In this document: in pieces, positions 8,981 to 17,660 of the stretch
Numbering within the stretch: the first letter of the stretch is position 1
How the letters are laid out: each line of letters starts with the position of its first letter
From: Methylohalomonas sp964522485
GTDB taxonomy: Bacteria; Pseudomonadota; Gammaproteobacteria; Methylohalomonadales; Methylohalomonadaceae
NCBI GenBank assembly: GCA_964522485.1
Contig: CAZFUS010000001.1
Coordinates: 36,165-100,164, forward strand
Length of the DNA: 64,000 bases
Direction of reading: 5' to 3'
Made by a program: the position numbers and the translations under genes
The notes under the pieces: generated by a model
Seen by the model: the letters and a program-made list of their open reading frames with translations, nothing else
Told to the model about the DNA's origin: nothing
Database searches by the model: none

Positions 8981-9004
8981 ATCAACATTAGCCGAGGCAA
9001 TTCG

Positions 9005-9610
9005 ATGTTTACCGGAATTATCGAAACGATTGGCACGATTGCCGGGATAGATCGTCAGGAAGATGATCAGACGATGATAATCGAAGTCGCCGGCCTGGAT
9101 CTGGCGGACATGGCGATCGGGGCGAGTCTGGCGGTCCAGGGCGTGTGTCTGTCGGTTATCAGCAAGCAGGCCGGTATGGTCACTGTAGACGTGTCGGCGG
9201 AAACTCTGCGTTGTACGACACTGGCGCATCTGCGACCCGGTAATCCTGTGAACCTGGAACAGGCTCTACGGTTTGGTGATCGGTTGGACGGCCACCTGGT
9301 CAGCGGCCATGTCGATGGTATCGGCGTGGTCACCGGTCGCGAAATTCTGGGTGAATCGCTCGTTCTGCGCATACAGGCACCGCGCGATCTCAGCCGCTAT
9401 CTATGCCGCAAGGGATCGATCAGCGTCGATGGCGTCAGCCTTACCACCAATACAGTTGCGGGTGCGGAGTTCGACGTCAACCTGATACCGCATACCCGCG
9501 CGGTGACGACACTCGGTGCGCTGGAGCGTGGCAGTGAAGTGAATCTGGAAGTGGACATGCTGGCCCGCTATCTGGAACGCCAGCTCGAGGGGCGTCTCCC
9601 TGATAGGTGA
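9005..9610 (+). CDS. ribE: Riboflavin synthase alpha subunit
   Basis: The product has 201 residues beginning MFTGIIETIGTI, the invariant N terminus of riboflavin synthase. It shows two lumazine-binding repeats: VQGVCLSVISKQ...VDVSAETLR with LEQALRFGDRLDGHLVSGHVDG, and the second with SISVDGVSLTTN and LIPHTRAVTTLG. It dismutates two 6,7-dimethyl-8-ribityllumazine molecules to riboflavin plus the pyrimidine precursor. It lies 24 bases after ribD, within the same operon. In Escherichia coli nomenclature the gene is ribC; ribE is used here in the commoner sense. Confidence 0.96.
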   Translation: MFTGIIETIGTIAGIDRQEDDQTMIIEVAGLDLADMAIGASLAVQGVCLSVISKQAGMVTVDVSAETLRCTTLAHLRPGNPVNLEQALRFGDRLDGHLVSGHVDGIGVVTGREILGESLVLRIQAPRDLSRYLCRKGSISVDGVSLTTNTVAGAEFDVNLIPHTRAVTTLGALERGSEVNLEVDMLARYLERQLEGRLPDR

Positions 9611-9638
9611 TTACCGGACAGCGGTGAAAGGTTATAAT
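9611..9638 (+). promoter_or_regulatory. Possible sigma70-type promoter before ribBA
   Basis: A perfect TATAAT lies at 9633-9638, with TTACCG 16 bases upstream at 9611-9616 as a weak -35. It sits in the 66-base gap between ribE and ribBA and could give ribBA-ribH-nusB extra expression independent of nrdR-ribD-ribE. Only the -10 element is strong. I saw no FMN riboswitch in this short gap. Confidence 0.4.
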
Positions 9639-9676
9639 TCACAGCTTGCTCCAGTTTCCTTGCTAACCCGGATACC

Positions 9677-10789
9677 ATGTCGCTCAATACACCCGAAGAA
9701 CTGATTGAAGACCTGCGCGCTGGTCGCATGGTGATCCTCATGGACGACGAGGACCGTGAGAACGAGGGCGATTTGGTGATGGCGGCCGACTGTATCCGGG
9801 CCGAGGATATCAACTTTATGGCCCGTTATGGACGCGGCCTGATCTGTCTGACTCTGACCCGCGATCACTGTGAGCGGCTGAACCTGCCGCTGATGGCGAG
9901 CAACGCGCCAACCAGTCATGGTACCAATTTCACCGTTTCCATCGAGGCGGCCGAGGGCGTTACCACTGGCATTTCCGCGGCCGATCGTGCGGTGACCATA
10001 CAAAAGGCCGTTGCCACGGATGCCAAGCCCTCGGATCTGGTTCAGCCGGGCCATGTGTTTCCGTTGATGGCTCATTCAGGCGGAGTTCTGGCGCGCGCCG
10101 GTCATACCGAAGCCGGCTGTGATCTGGCGCGACTGGCCGGTTTTACCTCTGCCGCCGGTGTGATTGTTGAAATCCTGAATGAAGATGGCAGCATGGCACG
10201 CCGCCCCGATCTTGAGACTTTTGCCGACCGACATGGTCTCAAGCTCGGTACCATCGCCGATCTGATTCATTACCGTATCAGCAACGAAAAGACCGTAAGC
10301 CGGGTGGCCGAGACACCGCTGCATACCGAGTTTGGTGTTTTCCGGCTCATCTCCTACGAGGACAGTATTGACAAGGATCTGCACATGGCGCTGGTGAAGG
10401 GTGAGATTGACGCCGAGAAACCGGCGCTGGTGCGGGTTCATATCCAGAATCCGGTCTCGGATCTGACCGGTGCCGTCAGTGATCAGTTCGGTTGGCCGCT
10501 GCGTGATGTCTTGAAACGTATCGGTGAATCCGACGCTGGTGTGGTCGTGATCCTTTGCAATCAGATCGGCAACCAGGAAATTGTGCGGCAGATTGAGGAT
10601 CTGGCCCGCAGTGCCAGTGAGGAGGTTATGATTCAAAGACCGAATATCCGCGATCTGCGTGTCATTGGTCTGGGTGCCCAGATACTTTCGGATATCGGTG
10701 TGCGCAAGATGCGTGTGCTGAGTGCACCCAAGCGCATCCATGCCATTTCGGGTTTCGGTCTGGAAGTGGTGGAATACATTCATGACTGA
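9677..10789 (+). CDS. ribBA: 3,4-dihydroxy-2-butanone 4-phosphate synthase fused to a degenerate GTP cyclohydrolase II-like domain
   Basis: The product has 370 residues. Residues 1-200 form a complete DHBP synthase (MVILMDDEDRENEGDL, RYGRGLICL, TTGISAADRAVTI, HSGGVLARAGHTEAGCDLARL), which makes the four-carbon unit of riboflavin from ribulose 5-phosphate. Residues 205-370 align with GTP cyclohydrolase II, but the zinc-binding cysteines of the GDxxxSxxCDC motif are absent; the region reads RVHIQNPVSDLTGAVSDQ. The second domain is therefore probably non-catalytic, as in many gammaproteobacterial RibBX proteins, and a genuine RibA should be elsewhere in the genome. Confidence 0.93.
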   Translation: MSLNTPEELIEDLRAGRMVILMDDEDRENEGDLVMAADCIRAEDINFMARYGRGLICLTLTRDHCERLNLPLMASNAPTSHGTNFTVSIEAAEGVTTGISAADRAVTIQKAVATDAKPSDLVQPGHVFPLMAHSGGVLARAGHTEAGCDLARLAGFTSAAGVIVEILNEDGSMARRPDLETFADRHGLKLGTIADLIHYRISNEKTVSRVAETPLHTEFGVFRLISYEDSIDKDLHMALVKGEIDAEKPALVRVHIQNPVSDLTGAVSDQFGWPLRDVLKRIGESDAGVVVILCNQIGNQEIVRQIEDLARSASEEVMIQRPNIRDLRVIGLGAQILSDIGVRKMRVLSAPKRIHAISGFGLEVVEYIHD

Positions 10790-10795
10790 ATCCCT

Positions 10796-11278
10796 GTGAA
10801 CCAGCACAAGCGCCGCGGCAAGGCGGAAGCCGGTCTCGATCTGGAGGGCGCATATGTTGCCATCGTTGCGAGCCGCTTTAATGATTTTATTGTCGATCGC
10901 CTGGTAGCAGGCGCACGCCTTACCTTGTCTGAATATGGCATAGACGAAGCGCGTATCTCATTGCTGCAGGTTCCCGGCGCTTTCGAGCTGCCGCTGGCCG
11001 CCCGCGAGATTGCGGCAAGTGGTGAATTCGATGCCGTGATCGCCCTGGGAACGGTGATTCGCGGTGAGACCGCGCATTTCGATTTTGTCTGTACTGAATG
11101 TGCTGCGGGCCTGATGCGTGTCAGCCTGGATTACGGTCTGCCACTCGGGTTCGGTGTACTGACGGTGGATACGGAACAGCAGGCGCTGGCCCGTGCCGGC
11201 GATAGTGATAACAAAGGCAGTGAAGCGGCTCAGACGGCACTGGAGATGATCTCCTTGTTGCGTCGTGTGCGGCAATGA
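10796..11278 (+). CDS. ribH: 6,7-dimethyl-8-ribityllumazine synthase
   Basis: The product has 160 residues, standard length. It contains VAIVASRFNDFI, VPGAFELPLAAREIA, and VIALGTVIRGETAHFDFV with the catalytic His94. It condenses the RibBA and RibD products to lumazine. The start is GTG 10796, six bases after ribBA; no in-frame ATG lies before the conserved core. The closeness to ribBA, with little ribosome-binding sequence of its own, suggests translational coupling. Confidence 0.95.
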   Translation: MNQHKRRGKAEAGLDLEGAYVAIVASRFNDFIVDRLVAGARLTLSEYGIDEARISLLQVPGAFELPLAAREIAASGEFDAVIALGTVIRGETAHFDFVCTECAAGLMRVSLDYGLPLGFGVLTVDTEQQALARAGDSDNKGSEAAQTALEMISLLRRVRQ

Positions 11279-11724
11279 GTTTGCTGCCACGGCCGTTTTC
11301 GCGCCTGGCACGTACCCGGGCCCGCCGTACGGCGCTGCAGGCATTGTATGAGGTCCGTATGAGTGGCAAGTCGGTTGCCGAGATCCTCAACCGCTACGCC
11401 GATGACGCCGCTTTGAAGCGGGCGGATCGGCATTACTTCCGGGAGTTGGTCAAGGGCGCGTGTGAACAGGGTCAGGAACTGGATGCGCAGATTGAACCGC
11501 TGCTGGATCGGCCCCTGCGCGAAATTGATCCGGTTGAGCAGGCGGTATTGCATATCGGTGTCTATGAGCTTATGTATCAGCCGGAGATGCCATCACGGGC
11601 GGTGATCAATGAAGCCGTGGAACTGGCGAAAATGTTTGGCGCCGACCAATCACACAAATATATCAATAGTGTGCTTGATAAAGCGGCGCACCGGTTACGG
11701 AAACATGAATTTGATCAGGGATGA
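11275..11724 (+). CDS. nusB: Transcription antitermination protein NusB
   Basis: The product has 149 residues: an Arg-rich N terminus (RLARTRARRTALQALYEV), then YFRELVKGACEQ, REIDPVEQAVLHIGVYEL, and the C-terminal block SRAVINEAVELAKMFGADQSHKYINSVLDKAA, all typical of NusB. It binds boxA RNA with NusE/S10 in rRNA antitermination. The ATG overlaps the ribH stop (ATGA). The ribH-nusB-thiL order is widespread in proteobacteria. Confidence 0.97.
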   Translation: MSLLPRPFSRLARTRARRTALQALYEVRMSGKSVAEILNRYADDAALKRADRHYFRELVKGACEQGQELDAQIEPLLDRPLREIDPVEQAVLHIGVYELMYQPEMPSRAVINEAVELAKMFGADQSHKYINSVLDKAAHRLRKHEFDQG

Positions 11725-11863
11725 CCATTATCCGCAAATGAACGCCGATGAAAGTTAATAGAGGATAGGAAATAGAAATAGACGGTGCAGTTTTTTTCAA
11801 TTATCTGTCATGGATTTTCTAGTAAGTTTATTCGCGTTTGTTCACGGACCGTGTTTTATTGCA

Positions 11864-12790
11864 ATGAACGAATTCGAGATCATTGAAAAATTCTTCAAAA
11901 GACAGACTCCGGATGCATCGAATCCGAGTGTAGGCATTGGCGACGATGCCGCCGTGATCAGCGTGCCAGACGGCTACGATTTGGTGCTGGCAATGGATAC
12001 GCTGGTTGAAAGCGTGCATTTTCAGGTGACAACCGCTGCCATGGATATCGGCTGGAAAGCACTGGCCGTTAATCTCAGCGATTTGGCAGCGATGGGGGCG
12101 GAGCCGCGCTGGGTTACGCTGAGCCTGACGCTGCCGTCGGTTGATGCCGACTGGCTGGGTGACTTCAGTGGCGGCTTCTTCGAACTTGCCGATCAATATG
12201 GCGTCAGTCTGGTCGGTGGAGATCTGACGCGCGGTCCGTTATCGATCACCGTTCAGGCGCAGGGCCTGTTGCCGGCGGGGCAGGCGATGACCCGCAGCGG
12301 TGCGAGTATCGGTGATTTGATTTATGTCAGCGGCAGTCTCGGTGATGCCGGCTATGCATTGTTGGATGACTGCGAAAGCGACTATTGCCGCCAGCGCCTG
12401 AACAGACCTCAGCCACGCCTGGAACTCGGTCAGGCTTTGCTCGGACTTGCCAGTAGCGCGATTGATATCTCCGATGGCCTGGCGGGTGATCTGCGGCATA
12501 TTCTTGATGCCAGTGGATGTGGTGCGCGACTGGATAGCGATCGCCTGCCGATCAGTTCGTCACTGGAGGCGAAGGTCGATGCTGAAACCGCGCGACGGCT
12601 GGCGCTGACAGCCGGTGATGACTACGAACTATGTTTCACCGTGGCGCCGGATCGCGTCGCTCAGGTCGAGCGGTTGAGCCGGGATTTGGCGATTCAGCTG
12701 ACAGCCATTGGCGTTATCGAGCGGGGCGATAGTCTGAACTGGGGGCATGAGGATCAGGTGTGGCAGTATTCAGCTTTTCAGCATTTCTGA
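11864..12790 (+). CDS. thiL: Thiamine-monophosphate kinase
   Basis: The product has 308 residues from MNEFEII. Motifs are GIGDDAAVI, ALAVNLSDLAAMGAEPRW, LVGGDLTRGPLSITVQ and the C-terminal DISDGLAGDLRHIL and TAGDDYELCFTV, all ThiL signatures. It phosphorylates thiamine monophosphate to thiamine diphosphate. A longer in-frame start at 11810 exists, but its residues are hydrophobic and unlike the family; ATG 11864 gives the standard N terminus. A 139-base gap separates it from nusB. In many relatives pgpA follows thiL; here the next gene is a convergent thioesterase. Confidence 0.95.
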   Translation: MNEFEIIEKFFKRQTPDASNPSVGIGDDAAVISVPDGYDLVLAMDTLVESVHFQVTTAAMDIGWKALAVNLSDLAAMGAEPRWVTLSLTLPSVDADWLGDFSGGFFELADQYGVSLVGGDLTRGPLSITVQAQGLLPAGQAMTRSGASIGDLIYVSGSLGDAGYALLDDCESDYCRQRLNRPQPRLELGQALLGLASSAIDISDGLAGDLRHILDASGCGARLDSDRLPISSSLEAKVDAETARRLALTAGDDYELCFTVAPDRVAQVERLSRDLAIQLTAIGVIERGDSLNWGHEDQVWQYSAFQHF

Positions 12791-12806
12791 ATTTTTGTCG
12801 CAGAAA

Positions 12807-13331
12807 CTATTCTTCTGTTATGGGGTCAGGCAGATCCGGATTGTAGCTTGGAATCCCGGCGGTGATTTCCTTGTTGCGGCGCTGGACCTCGCGTCGCATT
12901 TCCTGACGCATTTTTGCGGCTTCATACAGTTTTTTGTCGAATTCGTTGTTGAACTGTAACGGCGGCGCCGGTGTCGGCTTGCCATTTTCATCGAGTGCCA
13001 CCATGGTGAAATAGCAGGACACAGCATGACGCTTCTTCTTGCTGCGCAGATCTTCGGTCACGACCTTGACGCCGATTTCCATCGAGGTGCGCCCTACATA
13101 GTTGACATGGGCGCGGAATGAAACCAATTCACCGACCTTGATCGGGTCCTTGAAACTCACCTGGTCCAGCGACAGGGTGACCACATAGGTTCCGCAGTAG
13201 CGGGCGGCGCAGGCGTAGGCGACCTGGTCCAGCATCTTCAATAACGCACCACCATGTACGTTACCGGAAAAATTTGCCATGTCCGGTGACATCAATAATG
13301 TCATGTATAAGGTTTTTTCCTGCGCAGACAT
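12807..13331 (-). CDS. Acyl-CoA thioesterase, hotdog fold (YciA/ACOT type)
   Basis: The product has 174 residues with a single hotdog domain. The catalytic-type segment MANFSGNVHGGALLKMLDQVAY forms the start of the central helix, followed by VTLSLDQVSFKDPIKVGELV, VNYVGRTSMEIGVKV and AVSCYFTMVALDENGKP. The last 45 residues are highly charged. Proteins of this type hydrolyse acyl-CoA to fatty acid and CoA in the cytoplasm; substrate length cannot be read here. It is convergent with thiL, with only 16 bases between the stops. Confidence 0.9.
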   Translation of the reverse strand: MSAQEKTLYMTLLMSPDMANFSGNVHGGALLKMLDQVAYACAARYCGTYVVTLSLDQVSFKDPIKVGELVSFRAHVNYVGRTSMEIGVKVVTEDLRSKKKRHAVSCYFTMVALDENGKPTPAPPLQFNNEFDKKLYEAAKMRQEMRREVQRRNKEITAGIPSYNPDLPDPITEE

Positions 13332-13396
13332 ACCTTACCTTCATGCCCTTCAGGCTTTACTGTTTTACCGGTATTGTGATTGACTGAAGGGGAGTT

Positions 13397-14014
13397 TCAG
13401 AGCGTGAAATAACCCGAACCCTGCAGACGGGTGATTTCATCCGGCGCATAAGGGACACGCTCAATAAAAGCGGGAATATCTTCATCCGCTATGCCGTGTT
13501 TCTGCATGGACTGCTGGCAGATTTTCATGTCAATCACTTCCAGCGCATCCAGCTTTGCGGCCAGATCGATCAGTTCCTTATTTTTGTCGTAATGCTGCCT
13601 GCTGAACCAGGCGACGTCCGATCCATGCAGAATGAGTGCGATATTGAGCTGTTTGAGTTCGGAAGAAGATGTAGTTGCGATCTCGTCTGCCCGCTTCAGT
13701 ACAGTCAACAGCTCTTCGCGGCTGTGATTCGATACATCGAACATGTACTGTGTATTATCCACGGAAAACTGCGGATTGACCGTGTTATTGGTTGGGGTTT
13801 CTGCATTTGCCGGCGGTAGCGGCCGGGGTGATGGCTGTTCGGGCGCGACGTCATCCTGACCGGCACTGCCCGACGACAGGACGATAGCAGGTTGCGCCGT
13901 ATCCAGCGTTTCGGGATTGGGCACCTCACCCTCGCAGCCCGACAGCACCAGGCCAAGCACGGGCAACAGTGTACTCCACAATAGCATTGAGTTCCGGGTA
14001 AATGGCATTTTCAT
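13397..14014 (-). CDS. Lipoprotein with a DsrE/DsrF-like domain
   Basis: The product has 205 residues. The N terminus is a lipoprotein signal with lipobox LSGC (Cys27), followed by a Pro/Gln/Asn-rich linker of about 65 residues. The C-terminal about 110 residues resemble DsrE/DsrF-type proteins: SREELLTVLKRADEI, IALILHGSDVAWF, IDMKICQQSMQKHGI and IPAFIERVPYAPDEITRLQ. A cysteine in KICQQSM sits where such domains often have their sulfur-carrying or redox cysteine. Cytoplasmic DsrE proteins act in sulfur transfer; a lipidated version would face the periplasm. Its function is unknown. Confidence 0.72.
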   Translation of the reverse strand: MKMPFTRNSMLLWSTLLPVLGLVLSGCEGEVPNPETLDTAQPAIVLSSGSAGQDDVAPEQPSPRPLPPANAETPTNNTVNPQFSVDNTQYMFDVSNHSREELLTVLKRADEIATTSSSELKQLNIALILHGSDVAWFSRQHYDKNKELIDLAAKLDALEVIDMKICQQSMQKHGIADEDIPAFIERVPYAPDEITRLQGSGYFTL

Positions 14015-14133
14015 GCTTTTATGAAATCATAATTGCCCGGTTTTTGCCAGCATTCGGATGGCAGGGACTGTGTCTCGCACCCCGGCTCGGGTAAAATAGA
14101 AATAATCGAGAAAATACAAATAGATAATTTATC

Positions 14134-14919
14134 GTGTGTGAATTACTCGGCATGAGCGCCAATACCCCCACCGATATATGCTTCAGCTTCTCCGGACTGA
14201 TGCAGCGTGGCGGACAGACAGGTCCGCATCGGGATGGTTGGGGGATAGCCTTTTATGAGGGTCGTGCAAGCCGGATTTTTCATGATCCGCGACCCAGCGC
14301 CGACTCCGAGATTGCGCGTCTGATCCGAAATTATTCGATTAAGAGTTGTCTGGTGATCTCCCACATCCGCCAGGCCAATCGCGGACGGGTATGTCTGGAG
14401 AATACACATCCGTTCGTGCGCGAGCTCTGGGGCCGCAGCTGGGTCTTTGCCCATAATGGCCAGTTGCGTGGCATCAAAAAATACCCGCTGCGTTATTATC
14501 ATCCGATCGGAACGACTGATAGCGAGTATGCCTTCTGTATCATACTGGATCGGATTCGGCGCCGGTTTTCACAACCGCCACGCGGCAAGCGGATATTGTT
14601 TGATTATATTCAGAAATTATCGCGCGAGATCAACCGGTACGGGGTGTTCAACTTTCTGTTGGGTGACGCCCGTTATTTGTATGCCTTCTGCAGTAACTCG
14701 CTCTGCTGGCTGACTCGACGCGCTCCCTTCGGACAGGCCAGGTTGATCGATGCAGAAATGACGGTGGACTTCGCTCACGAGACCACTCCCAATGACATCG
14801 TTACAGTGATCGCAACGCGGGCACTGACCAATAATGAAGAATGGACTGTTATGCAACCAGGTGAGTTGACGATGTTCAAGCAAGGGCTGCCGGTGAACAA
14901 TGGCCGGGCCGGAAAATAA
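14134..14919 (+). CDS. Class II glutamine amidotransferase (YafJ-like)
   Basis: The product has 261 residues. The start is GTG 14134, so that the nucleophile Cys falls at position 2 (MCELLGMSAN), as required for an Ntn-type glutaminase. Other motifs are HRDGWGIAFYEG, SHIRQANRGRV, ENTHPFVRELWGR, FAHNGQL and TDSEYAF. The protein is a stand-alone glutaminase domain like YafJ, without a fused synthase domain; the acceptor substrate is unknown. It is probably monocistronic, followed by a 116-base gap before fumC. Confidence 0.88.
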   Translation: MCELLGMSANTPTDICFSFSGLMQRGGQTGPHRDGWGIAFYEGRASRIFHDPRPSADSEIARLIRNYSIKSCLVISHIRQANRGRVCLENTHPFVRELWGRSWVFAHNGQLRGIKKYPLRYYHPIGTTDSEYAFCIILDRIRRRFSQPPRGKRILFDYIQKLSREINRYGVFNFLLGDARYLYAFCSNSLCWLTRRAPFGQARLIDAEMTVDFAHETTPNDIVTVIATRALTNNEEWTVMQPGELTMFKQGLPVNNGRAGK

Positions 14920-15035
14920 AGACGCAAGAATCCGCAAATGCACGCAAATAAGAAAAAGCTGACTGGCTGCTTTTATCAGCGTACATTCGCAGGCAGTTTA
15001 TTACGGGATTAATTGAACTTTAGAGGTCTGAATAT

Positions 15036-16430
15036 ATGACTGATAGCCAATACCGGATCGAGAAGGACAGCATGGGGGAAGTGCAGGTCCCGGTGGACGC
15101 GCTATATGGTGCCCAGACACAGCGCGCAGTTGACAATTTTCCTATCAGTGGCCTGCCGATGCCGAGGGCCATGATCCGTGCCCTGGGATTGATCAAGTCT
15201 GCCGCTGCGGCCGCGAATGCCAAACTTGGACTTATGGATGAAGCCATGAGCGAAGCCGTTCAGGCAGCGGCGCGGGAAGTTGCTGATGGACACCATGATC
15301 GGCATTTTCCTATCGATATCTTCCAGACCGGATCCGGCACCAGTTCCAATATGAACAGCAACGAGGTAATCGCGCGTCTGGCCAGTGACAGGCTCGGTCA
15401 AGTCGTTCATCCCAATGATCATGTCAACATGGGTCAGAGCAGCAACGATGTGATACCGACGGCAATCCATGTCAGCGGCTGTCTGCTGGCACACGAAGCA
15501 CTGATGCCATCGTTAAGTTATCTGGCCGATACAATCGGTAAACGCGCCGGGGAACTGGATACCGTGGTCACCACCGGCCGTACTCACCTGATGGATGCCA
15601 TGCCGGTGACACTTGGCCAGGAACTGTCCGGCTGGGAAGCGCAGATCCGGCACGGGAATGAACGTATTGAGGCGGCACTGAAGCGGCTGCAGGCCTTGCC
15701 TCAGGGCGGCACCGCTGTCGGTACCGGCATCAACGCGCATCCCGACATCGGCCGCCTGGTTGCCCGGGCGCTGGAAACGGAAACGGGCATACCCTTCACG
15801 CCCAAGGATAACCTGTTCGAGGGACTGAGTTCACAGGATGCCGCTGTCGAAATGAGCGGTCAGCTGAAGACCGTGGCCGTGAGCCTGATGAAGATCGCCA
15901 ATGATCTGCGCTGGATGAACAGCGGGCCGCTCGCGGGTCTGGCCGAGATCGCATTACCCAGTCTGCAGCCCGGCAGCAGTATCATGCCGGGCAAGGTCAA
16001 TCCGGTAATCCCTGAGTCGGTGTGCATGGTCTGCGCCCAGGTTATCGGCAATGACAACACGATTACGATCGCTGGTCAGGCGGGCAATTTCCAGCTCAAT
16101 GTTATGTTGCCCGTGATCGCCTACAATCTCTGTCAAAGTATGGAGATACTGGCAAATGCTGGCCGTGCGCTGGCGGATAGTGCCATCAGCGGTTTCACGG
16201 TTAATGAGCAGCGTCTCCAGGCAGCGCTGGATCTGAATCCCATTCTGGTGACTGCGCTCAATTCAGTCATTGGCTATGAACAGGGTGCGAAAATCGCTAA
16301 AACCGCCTACGCTCAGGGTCGCCCGATTAAGGATGTAGCACGTGAGATGACAGAGTTATCGGAAGCAGATCTCGACCGGCTGTTGGATCCGGCACGGCTG
16401 GCCAAAGGCGGCATTATCGCCTCGGAGTAG
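15036..16430 (+). CDS. fumC: Fumarate hydratase class II
   Basis: The product has 464 residues, standard for FumC. It includes YGAQTQRAVDNFPIS, FQTGSGTSSNMNSNEV, HVNMGQSSNDVIPTA, GRTHLMDAMPVTLGQE and the fumarase/aspartase signature GSSIMPGKVNP. It interconverts fumarate and malate in the TCA cycle; the class II enzyme is iron-free. The start ATG 15036 has AGAGG eight or nine bases upstream. It is convergent with nhaR and close to acnA, another TCA gene. Confidence 0.97.
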   Translation: MTDSQYRIEKDSMGEVQVPVDALYGAQTQRAVDNFPISGLPMPRAMIRALGLIKSAAAAANAKLGLMDEAMSEAVQAAAREVADGHHDRHFPIDIFQTGSGTSSNMNSNEVIARLASDRLGQVVHPNDHVNMGQSSNDVIPTAIHVSGCLLAHEALMPSLSYLADTIGKRAGELDTVVTTGRTHLMDAMPVTLGQELSGWEAQIRHGNERIEAALKRLQALPQGGTAVGTGINAHPDIGRLVARALETETGIPFTPKDNLFEGLSSQDAAVEMSGQLKTVAVSLMKIANDLRWMNSGPLAGLAEIALPSLQPGSSIMPGKVNPVIPESVCMVCAQVIGNDNTITIAGQAGNFQLNVMLPVIAYNLCQSMEILANAGRALADSAISGFTVNEQRLQAALDLNPILVTALNSVIGYEQGAKIAKTAYAQGRPIKDVAREMTELSEADLDRLLDPARLAKGGIIASE

Positions 16431-16463
16431 ATTAGCAGTCTGTTAAAAGAACAGCGTGCTAAT
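16431..16463 (+). terminator. Hairpin immediately after fumC
   Basis: Right after the fumC stop, ATTAGCAGTCTGTT pairs with AACAGCGTGCTAAT across an AAAAG loop: 12 paired bases with a two-base internal mismatch. There is no clear U-tract after it, so it is either a weak intrinsic terminator or a 3'-end stabiliser of the fumC mRNA. Confidence 0.45.
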
Positions 16464-16567
16464 CGAGGCCAAAAAGGGTCTGGCACGGATCAATCACTTA
16501 AGTATTGATCTATCGGAAGCGAGGCCGGGCGTGTATCGGAATCGCAACTTGAAAGATGCACAGGTTC

Positions 16568-17527
16568 TCAGGCCGCGGCGGCATCCCTGTCAGTGGCGGC
16601 CGCGCGCGACACTTTGCCGGCGCGGCCGGTGGATCGAAACAGTCCGCTGCGGGCGATGTCGTAAATCGCTACTGCAGCAGGATGTCTCAACCGTCGCTCC
16701 GAGGCAATCAGATAAAAGGATTCACGGATGCTGTCGACCTGGCCAATACATTCAACCTGATAGCGCTTGAGCAGGTCATTCTTGATGATGGTGGGCGCGG
16801 CAAATATACCTGCGCCGGCCTCGGCCATATAGCGCTGTAATGAACTGTCTTCGAATTCGCCACAGACGCGCGGACTGAGTTCCAATTTGCGGAACCACTT
16901 TTCCAGTGAACGCCGCAACGGTTTGTTCATCGTTGGCAGCAGCAACGGTTGTTGATCCAGGCTGGCGGGAAAATTCTCACGACAGGCCTCAGCCAGTGCC
17001 GGTGCCGCAAAAAACGCCACACTGCTGTCCCCCAGATAATGATTAAAGGCCCGGATATTGCCGTTGGCATTCAATGGTGAATCTGAAAGCAGCATATCAA
17101 GCCGGTGCAGGGATAACTCCGTCAACAACTGCTCAATATTGCCGCTGCGGCAGTTGACGCTGATGTTATCCAACTCGAAAGCCGGTTGGATGACGCGATA
17201 GGTGACCAGTGGCGATACCACATTGACCAGGCCGATCGTCAATTGCTGACCGCTGTTTTGCATACCGCGTTTCAGAACATCAGTCAGCTCATTGCCAAGC
17301 CGGAAAATATTATCGGCATAATCATAGACGAGACGGCCGGTATCGCTCAGAATCAGTCGGCGGCCGCATCGTGTAAACAGCTTGGTATCCAGCCGTGATT
17401 CAAATTCACTCAACTGGCCGCTGATTGTCTGCGGCATCAGGTGCAGCATTTCTGCCGCGCGGGCAATCGTGCCTTCGCGGGCAACCGTCCAGAAATAATA
17501 CAGATGATTGTAATTGAGTGTGCGCAT
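16568..17527 (-). CDS. nhaR: LysR-family regulator, NhaR-like
   Basis: The product has 319 residues. The N-terminal winged helix-turn-helix (NYNHLYYFWTVAREGTIARAAEML, PQTISGQLSEFE) is nearly the NhaR pattern, and the C-terminal half keeps NhaR features such as LDMLLSDSPLNA, FAAPTIIKNDL and HPAVAIYDIARSGLF. NhaR activates sodium/proton antiporter genes in response to Na+. No nhaA is adjacent, but a partial Mrp antiporter operon lies 5.4 kb away. The last 25 or so residues are Ala/Arg-rich and extend past the usual end. The upstream gap toward acnA carries the acnA terminator. Confidence 0.85.
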   Translation of the reverse strand: MRTLNYNHLYYFWTVAREGTIARAAEMLHLMPQTISGQLSEFESRLDTKLFTRCGRRLILSDTGRLVYDYADNIFRLGNELTDVLKRGMQNSGQQLTIGLVNVVSPLVTYRVIQPAFELDNISVNCRSGNIEQLLTELSLHRLDMLLSDSPLNANGNIRAFNHYLGDSSVAFFAAPALAEACRENFPASLDQQPLLLPTMNKPLRRSLEKWFRKLELSPRVCGEFEDSSLQRYMAEAGAGIFAAPTIIKNDLLKRYQVECIGQVDSIRESFYLIASERRLRHPAAVAIYDIARSGLFRSTGRAGKVSRAAATDRDAAAA

Positions 17528-17660
17528 AGATTACAGCAATGAGCGCCATTCAAGACTGGCTGCGTGCAGCCGGCTGTGGAACAGCTGGAACATCCTCGTT
17601 TGAATCAGTACACCTGATTCATGGGACTAGAGTCTATGTTTTGAGTTCACGGCGGTACAT

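Noticed and set aside
9611..9676. FMN riboswitch before ribBA
   Set aside because: The gap is only 66 bases, too short for the roughly 140-base FMN element, and no conserved core was seen.
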